A stretch of DNA of 64,000 bases, from positions 496,001-560,000 of the forward strand of contig NZ_FSRA01000002.1 in assembly GCF_900129465.1 (NCBI RefSeq). Reading direction: 5' to 3'. This stretch comes from Chitinophaga niabensis (GTDB lineage Bacteria; Bacteroidota; Bacteroidia; Chitinophagales; Chitinophagaceae). A program made the position numbers and the translations under genes. Below are positions 1-9,330 of this stretch, one piece after another. The stretch's first letter is position 1. Every line of letters starts with the position of its first letter. The notes below the pieces were generated by a model. It was not told where the DNA came from. It did not search any database and was given only the letters and a program-made list of their open reading frames with translations.

Positions 1-1286
1 CTCGGCGTATCTGCAAATTCCTTCAGGTAAGGGTCCCAGTCTACTTTCGCATTCACCCTGCGCGCATATTGCTTCTTGAGGAACTCATTCACCTGCATCG
101 TCATTTTATAGTTGGAGCCCTCTCCCATTTCCGGTGTGATCTCTTTAGGACGGATATTAAATTCCTGCGAATACAAAATGATCTGTGGCACCCGCATGCG
201 GAACATCAGGCTTGAACTGTCTATCCAGCTGCGTCCTCCAGGCCAGCCGGCTACGTTGGGAGGATAGAATAATACCTGGCCCATCACACGTTGAAACACC
301 AGCATGGCCTCTTCCTGTTCAAATTGCATGGGAATGGATTTACGCAATCCTACCAGTAATTCAACGGGAGATTTGATCTTACTGCCAATGTTCTTTTCTT
401 CGTAGAACCAGTCCGCTAAAAAGATCTCCTGCATTAAAGCACGCAGGTCGTAATTAGAATGATAGAATTTATCGGCGAGTTTATTTACATGCGCTTCGTT
501 CACTTCTTCGTTTACGAAGTAGCGGTAGATCTTGGTGGTGATGTATTTTGCAGTTTGCTTTTGTTCCAGCAGAATGGCAATTACATCATCCCCATCAAAC
601 TTACCGGTTTTGCCCAGCAGGGTTTTATCTCCTTCATCATGGAAATTCTTCCTGAACTTAAACTGCCCTACTTCATCATACCCCCAGCCCGTAAAAGCCC
701 TGGCCGCTTCTTTCACATCTGTTTCCGTATAATTGCCACGGCCCATGGTGAATAATTCCATCACTTCACGGGCGAAATTTTCATTCGGTTTTTGTTTACG
801 GTTCTGCTGGTTATTGAGGAAGGCCAGCATAGCAGGTGTTTTAGATACTTCCCGCAGCAGGTCCCCGAAATTGGACAGTCCATGCTGGCGGATCACCTGC
901 AGCAATTGTTGATTGTACAACACATTCTGGGTACGGCAGGCAAAATGGCCGTGCCAGAAGAGCGCCATTTTTTCCCTTAGCGGGTGTGGGTTATTGATCA
1001 TAGAATGCGTCCACATCACATTCAGGTCTTTGATGCCGTCCGTATTCATACGCTGTACTGCCCTGCGTTCTTCAGCACCCATATTACGCTGGCGCTGGTA
1101 ATCCGGCAGGTCTGTTTCATCAATCACTTTTACGGGATCGAGTGCAGCAGCTTCAGGGCCAAGGATCAGTTTTCGTACTACTTCCTTCCTTTTTTTCTTT
1201 GCCCAGGAATTGATCACGGGGAGGCTTTCGCCAAATCCGGCTCTCCAGGCAAGGTGCTGCAATTGTGTTTGTTCTGAAACAGCCAT
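1..1286 (-). CDS. DUF1800 family protein, C-terminus cut by window edge
   Basis: The minus-strand reading frame is open from an ATG at 1286 to the left edge, so the protein has at least 428 residues and its end is missing. The start reads MAVSEQTQLQHLAWRAGFG, the usual N-terminus of DUF1800 proteins (a search for a mature acidic or enzymatic site is not informative, as the function is unknown). Further family stretches are an MxHSMINNPHPLREKMALFWHGHF-type segment around residues 93-115 and NENFAREVMELFTMG around 170. In Bacteroidota, DUF1800 genes usually sit just upstream of a DUF1501 gene; that gene would lie to the left of this window. No signal peptide is obvious. Family assignment is firm, function is not known. 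Confidence 0.85.
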   Translation of the reverse strand, partial: MAVSEQTQLQHLAWRAGFGESLPVINSWAKKKRKEVVRKLILGPEAAALDPVKVIDETDLPDYQRQRNMGAEERRAVQRMNTDGIKDLNVMWTHSMINNPHPLREKMALFWHGHFACRTQNVLYNQQLLQVIRQHGLSNFGDLLREVSKTPAMLAFLNNQQNRKQKPNENFAREVMELFTMGRGNYTETDVKEAARAFTGWGYDEVGQFKFRKNFHDEGDKTLLGKTGKFDGDDVIAILLEQKQTAKYITTKIYRYFVNEEVNEAHVNKLADKFYHSNYDLRALMQEIFLADWFYEEKNIGSKIKSPVELLVGLRKSIPMQFEQEEAMLVFQRVMGQVLFYPPNVAGWPGGRSWIDSSSLMFRMRVPQIILYSQEFNIRPKEITPEMGEGSNYKMTMQVNEFLKKQYARRVNAKVDWDPYLKEFADTP

Positions 1287-1394
1287 ATGCAAAAGAATTT
1301 ATAGATAGTGAGACGTACTAATGCATGCAAAGTTTAACCGGGGCGTCCCGATTACACTAAAAAGTACAAAATTCGTTCCAGAGGGGTGGGAAAT

Positions 1395-2471
1395 TTAATA
1401 AACGTTCATGTTCCTGTCGATCTCCAGCGCCCAGGCATGGATACCGCCGGTTACATTAAATACCTCGTTAAAACCAGATTGCACTAACTGCTGTGCCACA
1501 GCTTTGCTGCGCATTCCATGGTGGCAGATCACGGCAACGGGTTTCTTTTTGGCCAGGCCGGCAATGGAAGCTTCGATCCTGCGCATAGGGATATGGAGCG
1601 CCCCATCTATATGGCAGATCTCCCATTCTTCTTTTTCGCGTACGTCTACCAGTTGAAAATCAATGCCCTGCTCCAGCCATTGTTGTAACTCTTCCACAGA
1701 AAGGTGCTGCATATGCTGCGGATCGCAAACACTATCGCCATAACTTTCCTGTAATTCGCTGATCTTGTGGTTGGCGGGGATATTCTGAAAAGTAAAGATC
1801 TGATGGGTATTATCCAGGATATTGATCGTTAACAACTGATTGGCCAGCGGCTCCCCGATATGGCAGATCACTTTTACAGCTTCATTAGCCTGGTAGCAAC
1901 CTACTATTCCGGGTAATATACCTAATACCCCCACTGCATTACAATCGGGGGCAATACCTGGTTCAGGGAAAAGACAGCGGTAAGTGGCACTGCCCTGGTA
2001 ATTGAATACGCTCACCTGCCCTTCGAATTCGAAAATAGCCCCGGAAACAAATGGGCGGCCTAAGATCACGCAGGCATCATTCACGAGGTAGCGTGTACCG
2101 AAATTATCGGAACAGTCTACCACCAGGTCGTACTGCGCTACTATGTCCAGTGCGTTAGCGGTCGTAAGAAAAGTATTGTGGGGGACTAAATTCACCTCAG
2201 GATTAAGCTCTTTCAACCGGTTAATGGCGGTTTGCAGTTTCGGCTTTCCATCATCCTCGGTACGGTATAAGACCTGGCGATGAAGGTTGGTGAGTGAGAT
2301 GGCATCCTGTTCAATGATCCCTAATTTTCCTACCCCCATTGCCGTAAGATATTGCAGCACCGGCACTCCCAGCCCTCCTGCTCCCACTACCAAAACAGCA
2401 GCTTCCCGGAGTAAATCCTGTTTATCAGGCCCAAAACCATTAAGGCGAATTTGTCGGTCGTATCGGTTCAT
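1395..2471 (-). CDS. moeB: ThiF/MoeB-type adenylyltransferase with C-terminal rhodanese domain
   Basis: This protein should adenylate the C-terminus of a small sulfur-carrier protein (MoaD or ThiS type) and help load sulfur on it in molybdopterin or thiamine biosynthesis. The N-terminal E1-like domain (about residues 1-245) shows the nucleotide-binding GAGGLGVPVLQYL and the IEQDAISLTNLHRQ segment, then DCSDNFGTRYLVND and YRCLFPEPG. The C-terminal rhodanese domain (about 255-350) has the active-site loop ICHHGMRS with its cysteine. The paired CxxC zinc ligands of E. coli MoeB are not visible. The 358-residue length fits MoeB-rhodanese (MOCS3-like) proteins. No molybdopterin or thiamine genes are next to it, so which pathway it serves is open. 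Confidence 0.88.
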   Translation of the reverse strand: MNRYDRQIRLNGFGPDKQDLLREAAVLVVGAGGLGVPVLQYLTAMGVGKLGIIEQDAISLTNLHRQVLYRTEDDGKPKLQTAINRLKELNPEVNLVPHNTFLTTANALDIVAQYDLVVDCSDNFGTRYLVNDACVILGRPFVSGAIFEFEGQVSVFNYQGSATYRCLFPEPGIAPDCNAVGVLGILPGIVGCYQANEAVKVICHIGEPLANQLLTINILDNTHQIFTFQNIPANHKISELQESYGDSVCDPQHMQHLSVEELQQWLEQGIDFQLVDVREKEEWEICHIDGALHIPMRRIEASIAGLAKKKPVAVICHHGMRSKAVAQQLVQSGFNEVFNVTGGIHAWALEIDRNMNVY

Positions 2472-2515
2472 ATGATGTATTCTCTACTCTAATTTCGGCA
2501 TTTTTTTAACAGCTG

Positions 2516-3559
2516 TCAATAGTCTGTTTTTAATTGCTTCCAAATATCCTGAATAGGGCCAGAAACCGGCATGGGAGCCACTCCAACAAGTTTGCTTTTT
2601 ACGTATTTTACCCGGTTATCCAGGTCGGGATGACTGCTTAACCATTCTGAAGTAACACTGCCTGAACCGGAATCCTTTTTCAGGGTATTGAATAACCAGA
2701 TATATCCTTCCCCGTTAATGTTCCTTTGTTGCAGCAATTGCAGTCCATTCAGGTCCGCTTCCTTTTCCAGTTTGCGGGAGTATTCCAGGCTTTTGAGTGT
2801 ATGCGCATTTTCCAGGAATACTGCCCCCAGCCCTGTTACATCACCAAACACCATGGAGATCATAGCATAAGTGCCTACACTCTGTACAAGGGAACGGGTG
2901 GTATGCCGCAATTGCACATGCGAATATTCATGTGCCAGCAATGCCGCCAGTTCCTCCGGATGTTGCATTTGTTGCAATAATCCGCTGAACACCACAATGT
3001 GCCCGCCCGGTATGGCAAATGCATTCGTTTCTGTTTTTTCCACCACGGTTATTTTCACCGGGTAAACGGAGGATATGTTCAGTTCTTTATAGAACTGATT
3101 AACCAGTTCCGTTTGTTGGGGTAATATCTTAAAATCTTTGATGAGCGCGTTGTAGGATTGCTCTCCGAACTTCACTTCGTATTCAACCGGTAATGCATTG
3201 GCTACACGGCCGGCAGCATAGGGTAATAACCAGAACCAGGCTGCCGCTATCAGTGCAATGATAAAAAGACCAATGCCTGCGATGGTCATTAATGGATTAG
3301 AGGGTCTGCGTTTAGTGCGTTGCAGTACAATTGCGGCGAATTCATAGGAAGGAACATGTAGTGTTTGTAATGGAAGGCCTGTATGATGCAACGTGTTTTG
3401 CTTTCCCTGTACTACATTATACCAATACCAGAAAACAGTACGCGGGTTACCATCTGCATCTTTCAGATGGATCTCAATTCGTTTGCTGGTAACCGTTACT
3501 TCTGCGGGTTGTACATTATCCGGAGAATCGTAAGAATATGTTCCCTGGTAGGATTGCAT
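2516..3559 (-). CDS. M48 family membrane metallopeptidase
   Basis: A zinc protease of the M48 (Ste24/HtpX/BepA) clan. The zinc motif is in LLAHEYSHVQLRH (HExxH, about residues 213-225) and the third ligand is the glutamate of LEKEADLNG about 55 residues later. The N-terminal hundred residues form a separate domain, followed by one hydrophobic segment (IAGIGLFIIALIAAAWFWL, about 92-110), so the catalytic domain is probably anchored in the membrane and faces the periplasm. The family is involved in quality control of membrane or outer-membrane proteins; the specific substrate cannot be read from sequence. It lies 6 bp downstream of the GNAT gene on the same strand and may be cotranscribed. Confidence 0.88.
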   Translation of the reverse strand: MQSYQGTYSYDSPDNVQPAEVTVTSKRIEIHLKDADGNPRTVFWYWYNVVQGKQNTLHHTGLPLQTLHVPSYEFAAIVLQRTKRRPSNPLMTIAGIGLFIIALIAAAWFWLLPYAAGRVANALPVEYEVKFGEQSYNALIKDFKILPQQTELVNQFYKELNISSVYPVKITVVEKTETNAFAIPGGHIVVFSGLLQQMQHPEELAALLAHEYSHVQLRHTTRSLVQSVGTYAMISMVFGDVTGLGAVFLENAHTLKSLEYSRKLEKEADLNGLQLLQQRNINGEGYIWLFNTLKKDSGSGSVTSEWLSSHPDLDNRVKYVKSKLVGVAPMPVSGPIQDIWKQLKTDY

Positions 3560-3564
3560 AGGTA

Positions 3565-4107
3565 TTAATATTTGATCCGTTTACTCATCACCACCAGGTC
3601 TACCCAGCTTCCATTCGTTTGCTGAAGCCCCTGTGGTATGCGGCCATGTTCAATAAAATTAAAATTGCGGTATAACTGAATGGCCCTTTCATTAGTGGCC
3701 AGTACTTCAAAATGTATCGTAGTAATGTGGGGATGTTCTTCCACCCAACGGATGGCGGCTGTTAACAGCCGGCGCCCGATGCCCATGTTCCAGTATTTAT
3801 GTAATACGGCAATGCCCAGCAGGGCCATGTGTTTTTGTTTCTGAAAACGGGCCTGGTTCAGGCTCAGCGTACCTACTACTACTCCATCCGCTTCTGCTAT
3901 CAGGAAGAGATTATCAGGATGGTCCTTGTAAGAACGGATGAAAGCTTCTTCTGCAGCAAGGTCAAACCGCTTTGCTTCCTCATGGGTATACAGCAGAAAA
4001 TCTGTTTCCTGCGTTAATTGCAGGAAGCAATCCAGGCAAGCCTGCGCATCCGAAACTTCCGGCGCGCGGATCACCAGCTTTTTGCCATTGGGAAGAAAGT
4101 GCTGCAT
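3565..4107 (-). CDS. GNAT family N-acetyltransferase
   Basis: A GCN5-related acetyltransferase of about 180 residues. The acetyl-CoA binding signature appears in the GIAVLHKYWNMGIGRRLL segment (variant of the R/Q-x-x-G-x-G/A loop), with the typical C-terminal NERAIQLYRNFNFIEHGR. The start is taken at the ATG at 4107 (MQHFLPNGKK); the longer open frame begins inside the hairpin at 4125-4149 and is unlikely to be translated. The acceptor substrate is unknown; this subgroup resembles ribosomal-protein or small-molecule acetyltransferases. Confidence 0.85.
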   Translation of the reverse strand: MQHFLPNGKKLVIRAPEVSDAQACLDCFLQLTQETDFLLYTHEEAKRFDLAAEEAFIRSYKDHPDNLFLIAEADGVVVGTLSLNQARFQKQKHMALLGIAVLHKYWNMGIGRRLLTAAIRWVEEHPHITTIHFEVLATNERAIQLYRNFNFIEHGRIPQGLQQTNGSWVDLVVMSKRIKY

Positions 4108-4124
4108 GTTACAAATATAATAGA

Positions 4125-4149
4125 AAAGGCGACCGTAGCGGCCGCCTTT
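4125..4149 (-). terminator. Rho-independent terminator after the cytochrome gene
   Basis: A 7-bp stem (aaaggcg / cgccttt) with GC-rich loop lies just downstream of the small cytochrome gene and is followed on the minus strand by T-rich sequence. It separates that gene from the GNAT gene. Confidence 0.65.
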
Positions 4150-4170
4150 CAAAATCAATTAGTTTACAAC

Positions 4171-4470
4171 TCAGGATGCTTTTGCATGTTTGGTCACAAA
4201 AGCCAGTACAGCAGATTTTTGGTCATCAGTGAGTTTTGCTTTGCGCGCCATTCTGTCGATAATTCCAGGCCATTGACCAGCGGTTTTCGTTTCAGGGATC
4301 CTGTAACCATGGCATTTTGCGCATTTCTCGCGGAAGATGGTTTTACCTTCTGAATCTTCGTACTTAGAAAATGCTGCTTCTACTTTAGCGGTGTCATTAG
4401 GATTGATGCCTTTGGCGCATCCCCATAACACCACTGCAATCAGAAAGAGTTGACCGAGTGTTTTCTTCAT
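4171..4470 (-). CDS. Small c-type cytochrome lipoprotein
   Basis: A short exported protein of 99 residues from the ATG at 4470. It begins MKKTLGQLFLIAVVLWGCAKG: a hydrophobic signal ending in a lipobox-like VLWGC, so it is probably a lipoprotein. One heme c site, CAKCH in FREKCAKCHGYRIPE, and a distal methionine candidate in GIIDRMARKAKL mark it as a class I monoheme cytochrome. The role is likely electron transfer in the periplasm; the partner is not evident. It is bounded by hairpins on both sides, so it seems to be a single-gene unit. Confidence 0.8.
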   Translation of the reverse strand: MKKTLGQLFLIAVVLWGCAKGINPNDTAKVEAAFSKYEDSEGKTIFREKCAKCHGYRIPETKTAGQWPGIIDRMARKAKLTDDQKSAVLAFVTKHAKAS

Positions 4471-4509
4471 AATTTGCATTTTTGGACCTGTTAACAAAAT
4501 AAAATAAAA

Positions 4510-4533
4510 AGCGCATAAGAAAACCTATGCGCT
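4510..4533 (-). terminator. Rho-independent terminator after serS
   Basis: Stem agcgcata / tatgcgct with an 8-base loop directly after the serS stop, followed on the minus strand by a T-rich run. Confidence 0.7.
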
Positions 4534-4545
4534 TTAAAATTTAAT

Positions 4546-5823
4546 CTAACCGTTGCTTATACGGTCGCTTCCAAAATATCGTTGTAGCGCTTCCGGTATG
4601 TTAATACCTTCAGGTGTTTGATTATTCTCCAATAAACAGGCCAGAATTCTCGGAAGTGCCAGGGAACTGCCGTTCAATGAATGTAACAGCTGGTTCTTCC
4701 CGTTCTCATCTTTATAACGGATCTTCATGCGGTTGGTCTGGTAGTTTTCAAAGTTAGACACAGAGCTAACTTCCAGCCATTTTTCCTGTGCTGCGGAATA
4801 CACTTCAAAATCATAGGTCTGTGCAGCTGTAAAGCCCATATCTCCTCCGCAAAGGTTTAAGATACGGTATGGCAGCCCCAGGGATTGTATGAGTTTTTCC
4901 ACATGTACCACCATCTCTTCCAGTACGGCATAAGATTGATCAGGGCGGACCAGTTGTACCAGTTCTACTTTTTCAAACTGGTGCAAACGGTTCAGGCCGC
5001 GTACATCTTTACCATATGAACCAGCCTCTCTGCGGAAACAGGGAGTATAAGCCGTCATCTTCACGGGCAGGTCTGATTCTTTCAGGATCTCATCCCGGTA
5101 AATATTGGTAACGGGCACTTCCGCCGTGGGGATCAGGTAGAAGTTATCCTCTGTTACAAAATACATCTGCCCTTCTTTATCCGGTAACTGGCCGGTCCCA
5201 TAAGCAGATGCTTCATTCACCATATAAGGCGGCAGCATTTCTACATATCCTGCAGCCGTGTTGAAGTCGAGGAAATAACTGATCAGGGCACGTTGTAAAC
5301 GGGCGCCTTTGTTTTTATATACAGGGAATCCGCTGCCGGTGATCTTGTTACCCAGTTCAAAATCTATGAGATCGTATTTCTTAGCCAGGTCCCAGTGCGG
5401 TACGGAACCTTCTGCCAATACAGGCTTCTGGCCGCCGCCGCGCACTTCCACATTATCTTGCGGCGTTTTACCCACAGGTACATTAGCACCCGGCAGGTTA
5501 GGCAGTTTAACCAATGTATCCTGTAATGATTTTTCTACAGATGCCAGCGATTCACTGATAGGGCCAAGGGCTTGTTTGAAAGCAGCTACTTCCTGCTTAC
5601 GTGCTTCCGCTGCAGCTTTATCGCCGGATGCCATCAGTTTTCCTATCTCTTTGGAGGCCGAATTTACTTTCGCCTGTGTGTCATCATATTCCAGCGTCAG
5701 CTTCTTGCGCTGATCATCTAATGCCAGTATTTCTTCTACCAGTGCGGGTTCTGAAAAATTTTTCACACCCAGCCTTTCCAGTACCAGCTCTTTGTTTTGA
5801 CGAATAAATTGTACCTGTAACAT
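4546..5823 (-). CDS. serS: Seryl-tRNA synthetase
   Basis: Charges tRNA-Ser with serine (class II aminoacyl-tRNA synthetase). The start is placed at the ATG at 5823 (MLQVQFIRQNKELV), giving 425 residues, the usual SerS length. The N-terminal coiled-coil arm that grips the tRNA covers about residues 25-110. Class II motif 2 is seen in FRREAGSYGKDVRGLNRLHQ and motif 3 in SLNGSSLALPRILAC near the end. It is followed 35 bp upstream by nadE on the same strand. A tRNA-Ser(GGA) gene lies at 38.95 kb in this window. Confidence 0.96.
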   Translation of the reverse strand: MLQVQFIRQNKELVLERLGVKNFSEPALVEEILALDDQRKKLTLEYDDTQAKVNSASKEIGKLMASGDKAAAEARKQEVAAFKQALGPISESLASVEKSLQDTLVKLPNLPGANVPVGKTPQDNVEVRGGGQKPVLAEGSVPHWDLAKKYDLIDFELGNKITGSGFPVYKNKGARLQRALISYFLDFNTAAGYVEMLPPYMVNEASAYGTGQLPDKEGQMYFVTEDNFYLIPTAEVPVTNIYRDEILKESDLPVKMTAYTPCFRREAGSYGKDVRGLNRLHQFEKVELVQLVRPDQSYAVLEEMVVHVEKLIQSLGLPYRILNLCGGDMGFTAAQTYDFEVYSAAQEKWLEVSSVSNFENYQTNRMKIRYKDENGKNQLLHSLNGSSLALPRILACLLENNQTPEGINIPEALQRYFGSDRISNG

Positions 5824-5858
5824 CTGTATTTTCCTGTTGGATTTGGACAAAGATAACT

Positions 5859-7529
5859 TTAACTCAAATATTTCCCTACGATCGGTACACGGCGTCCTAC
5901 ACCAAAGGCTTTGGAAGACACGCGGATAATGGGGCAGAATTGGTTGCGTTTGTATTCATTGGTATTCACCATCTTCAGGGTACGGGCCACCAGCGCAGCA
6001 TCGAATCCCTGTTCTATGATCTCCCGGGGTCCCTGGCGGCGTTCTATATACTGGTACAGGATCTTGTCCAGCACGGCATAATCCGGCAGGCTGTCGCTAT
6101 CTTTCTGATTGGGCCGCAGCTCTGCAGAAGGAGCTTTGTGAATAATATTAGGCGGGATGATCTCCTTCTCCCGGTTGATATATTCCGCAAGGGCATATAC
6201 CTGCATCTTGTAAACGTCGCCGAGTACGGAAAGCCCTCCTGCCATGTCTCCGTATAGCGTACCATAACCTGTGCTCAGCTCACTTTTATTGGAAGTGTTC
6301 AACAGGATATAGCCGAACTTGTTAGACAAAGCCATCAATAGATTTCCGCGGATGCGGGACTGGGTATTCTCCTCTGCCACATTAAAGGGCAGGCCATGGA
6401 AGAAGGGATCCAGCGTATCCAGGAAGGTTTCGTAAATATTATTGATGCGGATGATGTCGAAAGGGTTCTCCAGGTTTTTGGAGAGCGCAACCGCATCATC
6501 TACGGAATGTTCTGTTGAATAGGGGGAAGGCATGGCCACGGCCCTTACATTGTCTTTACCTAAAGCAGTTACTGCCAGGGCTAATGTAACAGCACTGTCT
6601 ATTCCCCCGGAAGAACCCAGGATGGCTTGCTTGAAGCCCATCTTCCCGAAATAATCCTTTATCCCTAATACAATAGCATCGTGGATGCGGTGGATGTTAT
6701 GATCAAATTCCAGTGCCGTGATATCTGAAGTACCATGGAAAGGTACCGCGGTGGCGATGTCTGCTTTTGCCAGCGTATCCAGGTTCACACCTGCCATCGC
6801 TTCTTCAAAATAAGGCAGCTCTTTTACGATGTTACCCTCCCCGTCAAAGATCAGCGATCCTCCGTCAAACACAATCTCCGTCTGCGAACCTACGGTATTA
6901 CAATAATACATGGGCAGGCGGTATTTGCGCACGTTCTCCCGGATGATCTCTTTCCTGCTTTCATCGTGATCATAATCGAAAGGAGATGCAGAGAGATTTA
7001 ACATCACATCGGGCGACTGTTCCATCAGGTGATCCATGGGGCAAACGCGGTATAATGGATTGTTGCCGAGGTTCCAGATATCTTCACAAATGGTCACTGC
7101 CAGTTTCTTTCCTTTGAAAGGAACTATATTCCATTCATATGCCGGCTCAAAATAACGGTGTTCATCAAATACATCGTAGGTGGGCAGTAAGGTTTTGTGA
7201 ATGACCTGTTTCACTTCTCCTTCATAGAGGAACCAGGCTGCATTGAAGAGGTCTTTCCCTTCCCTTACAGGGTTCCTGTGAGGTGCTCCTACCAGAACTG
7301 CGGTTTTGGTAGTATGTACTTTGATCTCGTCTATAGCCGCATAGCTCTTTGCAATAAAATCCTCAAACTCCAGGAAATCCCTCGGTGGATAACCACACAC
7401 ACACAGCTCAGAGAACACTACAAGGTCTGCCCCCTGCTGCTCTGCCTCTTTAATGGCAGTAATGATCTTTGCTGTATTCGCTTCAAAATTCCCGATGTGG
7501 TAGTTCTGCTGGGCTAAAAAGATATTCAT
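5859..7529 (-). CDS. nadE: Glutamine-dependent NAD+ synthetase
   Basis: Makes NAD+ from deamido-NAD+ with ATP, taking ammonia from glutamine. The N-terminal nitrilase-fold glutaminase domain (about 1-260) has the catalytic cysteine in LAVTICEDIWN and the glutamate in VVFSELCVCGYP. The C-terminal synthetase domain (about 280-556) has the PP-loop ILGSSGGIDSAVT and NTSNKSELSTGYGTLYGDMAG. The start is the ATG at 7529 (MNIFLAQQNYHIG); a slightly longer frame upstream has no support. At 556 residues it is full length. Confidence 0.95.
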   Translation of the reverse strand: MNIFLAQQNYHIGNFEANTAKIITAIKEAEQQGADLVVFSELCVCGYPPRDFLEFEDFIAKSYAAIDEIKVHTTKTAVLVGAPHRNPVREGKDLFNAAWFLYEGEVKQVIHKTLLPTYDVFDEHRYFEPAYEWNIVPFKGKKLAVTICEDIWNLGNNPLYRVCPMDHLMEQSPDVMLNLSASPFDYDHDESRKEIIRENVRKYRLPMYYCNTVGSQTEIVFDGGSLIFDGEGNIVKELPYFEEAMAGVNLDTLAKADIATAVPFHGTSDITALEFDHNIHRIHDAIVLGIKDYFGKMGFKQAILGSSGGIDSAVTLALAVTALGKDNVRAVAMPSPYSTEHSVDDAVALSKNLENPFDIIRINNIYETFLDTLDPFFHGLPFNVAEENTQSRIRGNLLMALSNKFGYILLNTSNKSELSTGYGTLYGDMAGGLSVLGDVYKMQVYALAEYINREKEIIPPNIIHKAPSAELRPNQKDSDSLPDYAVLDKILYQYIERRQGPREIIEQGFDAALVARTLKMVNTNEYKRNQFCPIIRVSSKAFGVGRRVPIVGKYLS

Positions 7530-7558
7530 CCGTTCATTTTTACACTGCAAAGGTACGG

Positions 7559-8281
7559 TTAAAAATAAACCCCTAAACGCACTATAAAGCTGTTGATGTT
7601 TACTTTACCATCGTTCCATTTACCATTCTTTGTGGCATCCACAAAGCCGTTCTGGAAGTTGAAGCCAACTATGCCCGTGAGTGTTTCCGTGAGCGGATAT
7701 TCAATACCGGCGCCTAAAAGCAGGCCAGCATTTATGGGGGTGATATCGCGTAGTACGTTTTCTTTATCAAATTTTTGCAGGCCGCTGATCACATTGGCCC
7801 TGGCCCTTACCGGGAAACCGGCAAAACCTCCGAACTGGCCCCAGATGCCTATACCTGAGTTGGTATTGGTTTTAAGCTTCAGGGCAAAAGGTACTTCTAC
7901 ATATTGTAAACGAAGGTCGTATTCAGTTGGTGCGGCTTTGAATTTATCAAGTCCTTTGCCGGCATCGTACATCAATACACTCCCCATATGGCTGATCTGC
8001 AAACCGGAAGCAATGGCATAATTACCTGATTCATCCAGGAAGAAGTCTGCCATTACCCCGTAGCTGAAATAAAATTTACCCCCGTTGCGTTCTATACCGT
8101 TTTCCTGCGGGCGCATAATGGAAACGCCCGGATCGACCTTAAAGCCAAAACGTACCTTGCGGCCGATATCTCCGGAAACCCGGTCACTGAATGTTTGCGC
8201 GTTTGCCTGCATGCCTGTGGCTAAGCAGATAAAGAAGATCAAAGATTTCAATAATACGTTCTTATTCAATATTTTTACCAT
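7559..8281 (-). CDS. PorT-like outer membrane beta-barrel protein
   Basis: A 240-residue exported protein. The N-terminus has a positively charged start and a hydrophobic stretch ending in ANAQTF, a signal peptidase I site after about residue 28. The rest is built of alternating hydrophobic strands with many aromatic and glycine residues and ends in FIVRLGVYF, a typical C-terminal aromatic of an outer-membrane barrel. It resembles the PorT/OMP_b-brl_2 group common in Bacteroidota. Function unknown. A -7 promoter element lies upstream at 8305-8312, overlapping the beginning of the divergent gldB. Confidence 0.75.
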   Translation of the reverse strand: MVKILNKNVLLKSLIFFICLATGMQANAQTFSDRVSGDIGRKVRFGFKVDPGVSIMRPQENGIERNGGKFYFSYGVMADFFLDESGNYAIASGLQISHMGSVLMYDAGKGLDKFKAAPTEYDLRLQYVEVPFALKLKTNTNSGIGIWGQFGGFAGFPVRARANVISGLQKFDKENVLRDITPINAGLLLGAGIEYPLTETLTGIVGFNFQNGFVDATKNGKWNDGKVNINSFIVRLGVYF

Positions 8282-8301
8282 TTCTAAAGTTTTAACAGGC
8301 G

Positions 8302-9330
8302 ATGCAAAATTACTCGAATAATAATATCCTGCGTGGCATTTTAGTAGTGTTGCTGTTCTCCGGCTGCAGTACAGGAGTGAAAGTCCCGGACGTCAGCCAT
8401 ATTCCCATCAATGTTACCATAGAAAGATTCGACGAGCAGCTTTTCCGCATTGATACCAATAACGTTTTGAGCGGTATAAAATTGCTGGATAGCACCTATC
8501 CTGATTTCATGCCTGTTTATATCAAAGAGATCATGAACTTCGGGCCACTGGCAGATACCAACCTGCTACTGGAGCCGCAGATGCATCAGTTCCTTACCAA
8601 TAAAGACTTCCGGGGCCTTCAGGATTCCGTGGAAGCACATTTTGCCAATATCAAACCACTGGAAAAAGACCTCACACAGGCCTTTCGCCTTACTAAATAT
8701 TACCTCCCTGCTTTTCATGCACCAAGGGTGATCAGCTTTATTTCAGCTATCGGAAATTATGCGGCCTTCACCGTGGATTCCATATTGGCCATTGGGCTGG
8801 ATATGCACATGGGAGCAGATTTCCCGGTTTATCGCATGTTGCCTGATTATCCTGATTACGTGATTAGAAAATTCACGCCGGAAAATATCACCACCAATGT
8901 AATGAAGGTATTACAGCAGAACTATTACCCCCTGCGGGATGAAAATGTGAAGCTGATAGAGCGTTTTATAGACCTTGGCAAGCAGCAGTACTTCCTGGAG
9001 AAAGTATTACCGGAAGTACCGGAGTATATCAGGCTGGGCTACACGAAAGCGCAACTGAAATATTGTGAAGAGAACGAGCAGATGATCTGGCAGCATTTTG
9101 TGCAGAACAAATTATTGTATTCGGGCGACTGGCAGGATGTTGTGCGTTATACAGCAGAAGGGCCATCTACACAGGGATTGCCAGGAGAAGTTCCCGGTCA
9201 GATCGGTGCATTCACAGGATACCGCATTGTAAAAAAGTTCATGGAAAAACATCCTGATGTAACGCTGGAGAAGCTATTAGGTACGAAGGATGTGATACAA
9301 ATATTCAATGAGGCGAAATACAGGCCTTAG
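8302..9330 (+). CDS. gldB: Gliding motility lipoprotein GldB
   Basis: GldB is a lipoprotein needed for gliding motility and linked to the type IX secretion machinery in Bacteroidota. The protein (342 residues) starts MQNYSNNNILRGILVVLLF and has a lipobox FSGC at about residues 19-22, so it is lipid-anchored. The following INVTIERFDEQLFRID is the conserved beginning of the mature GldB domain, and GKKQYF/LGYTKAQLKYCE-like segments continue it. gldF and gldG occur about 6 kb downstream. Its stop codon overlaps the stop codon of the convergent apaG gene. Confidence 0.88.
   Translation: MQNYSNNNILRGILVVLLFSGCSTGVKVPDVSHIPINVTIERFDEQLFRIDTNNVLSGIKLLDSTYPDFMPVYIKEIMNFGPLADTNLLLEPQMHQFLTNKDFRGLQDSVEAHFANIKPLEKDLTQAFRLTKYYLPAFHAPRVISFISAIGNYAAFTVDSILAIGLDMHMGADFPVYRMLPDYPDYVIRKFTPENITTNVMKVLQQNYYPLRDENVKLIERFIDLGKQQYFLEKVLPEVPEYIRLGYTKAQLKYCEENEQMIWQHFVQNKLLYSGDWQDVVRYTAEGPSTQGLPGEVPGQIGAFTGYRIVKKFMEKHPDVTLEKLLGTKDVIQIFNEAKYRP
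8305..8312 (-). promoter_or_regulatory. -7 element (TAATTTTG) of the outer-membrane barrel gene
   Basis: Read on the minus strand this matches the Bacteroidota -7 consensus TAnnTTTG, about 24 bp before the start codon at 8281. It lies inside the first codons of gldB on the other strand. Confidence 0.45.

Noticed and set aside
459..1277. Plus-strand open frames opposite the DUF1800 gene
   Set aside because: They are antisense to a clear coding frame and show no family features.
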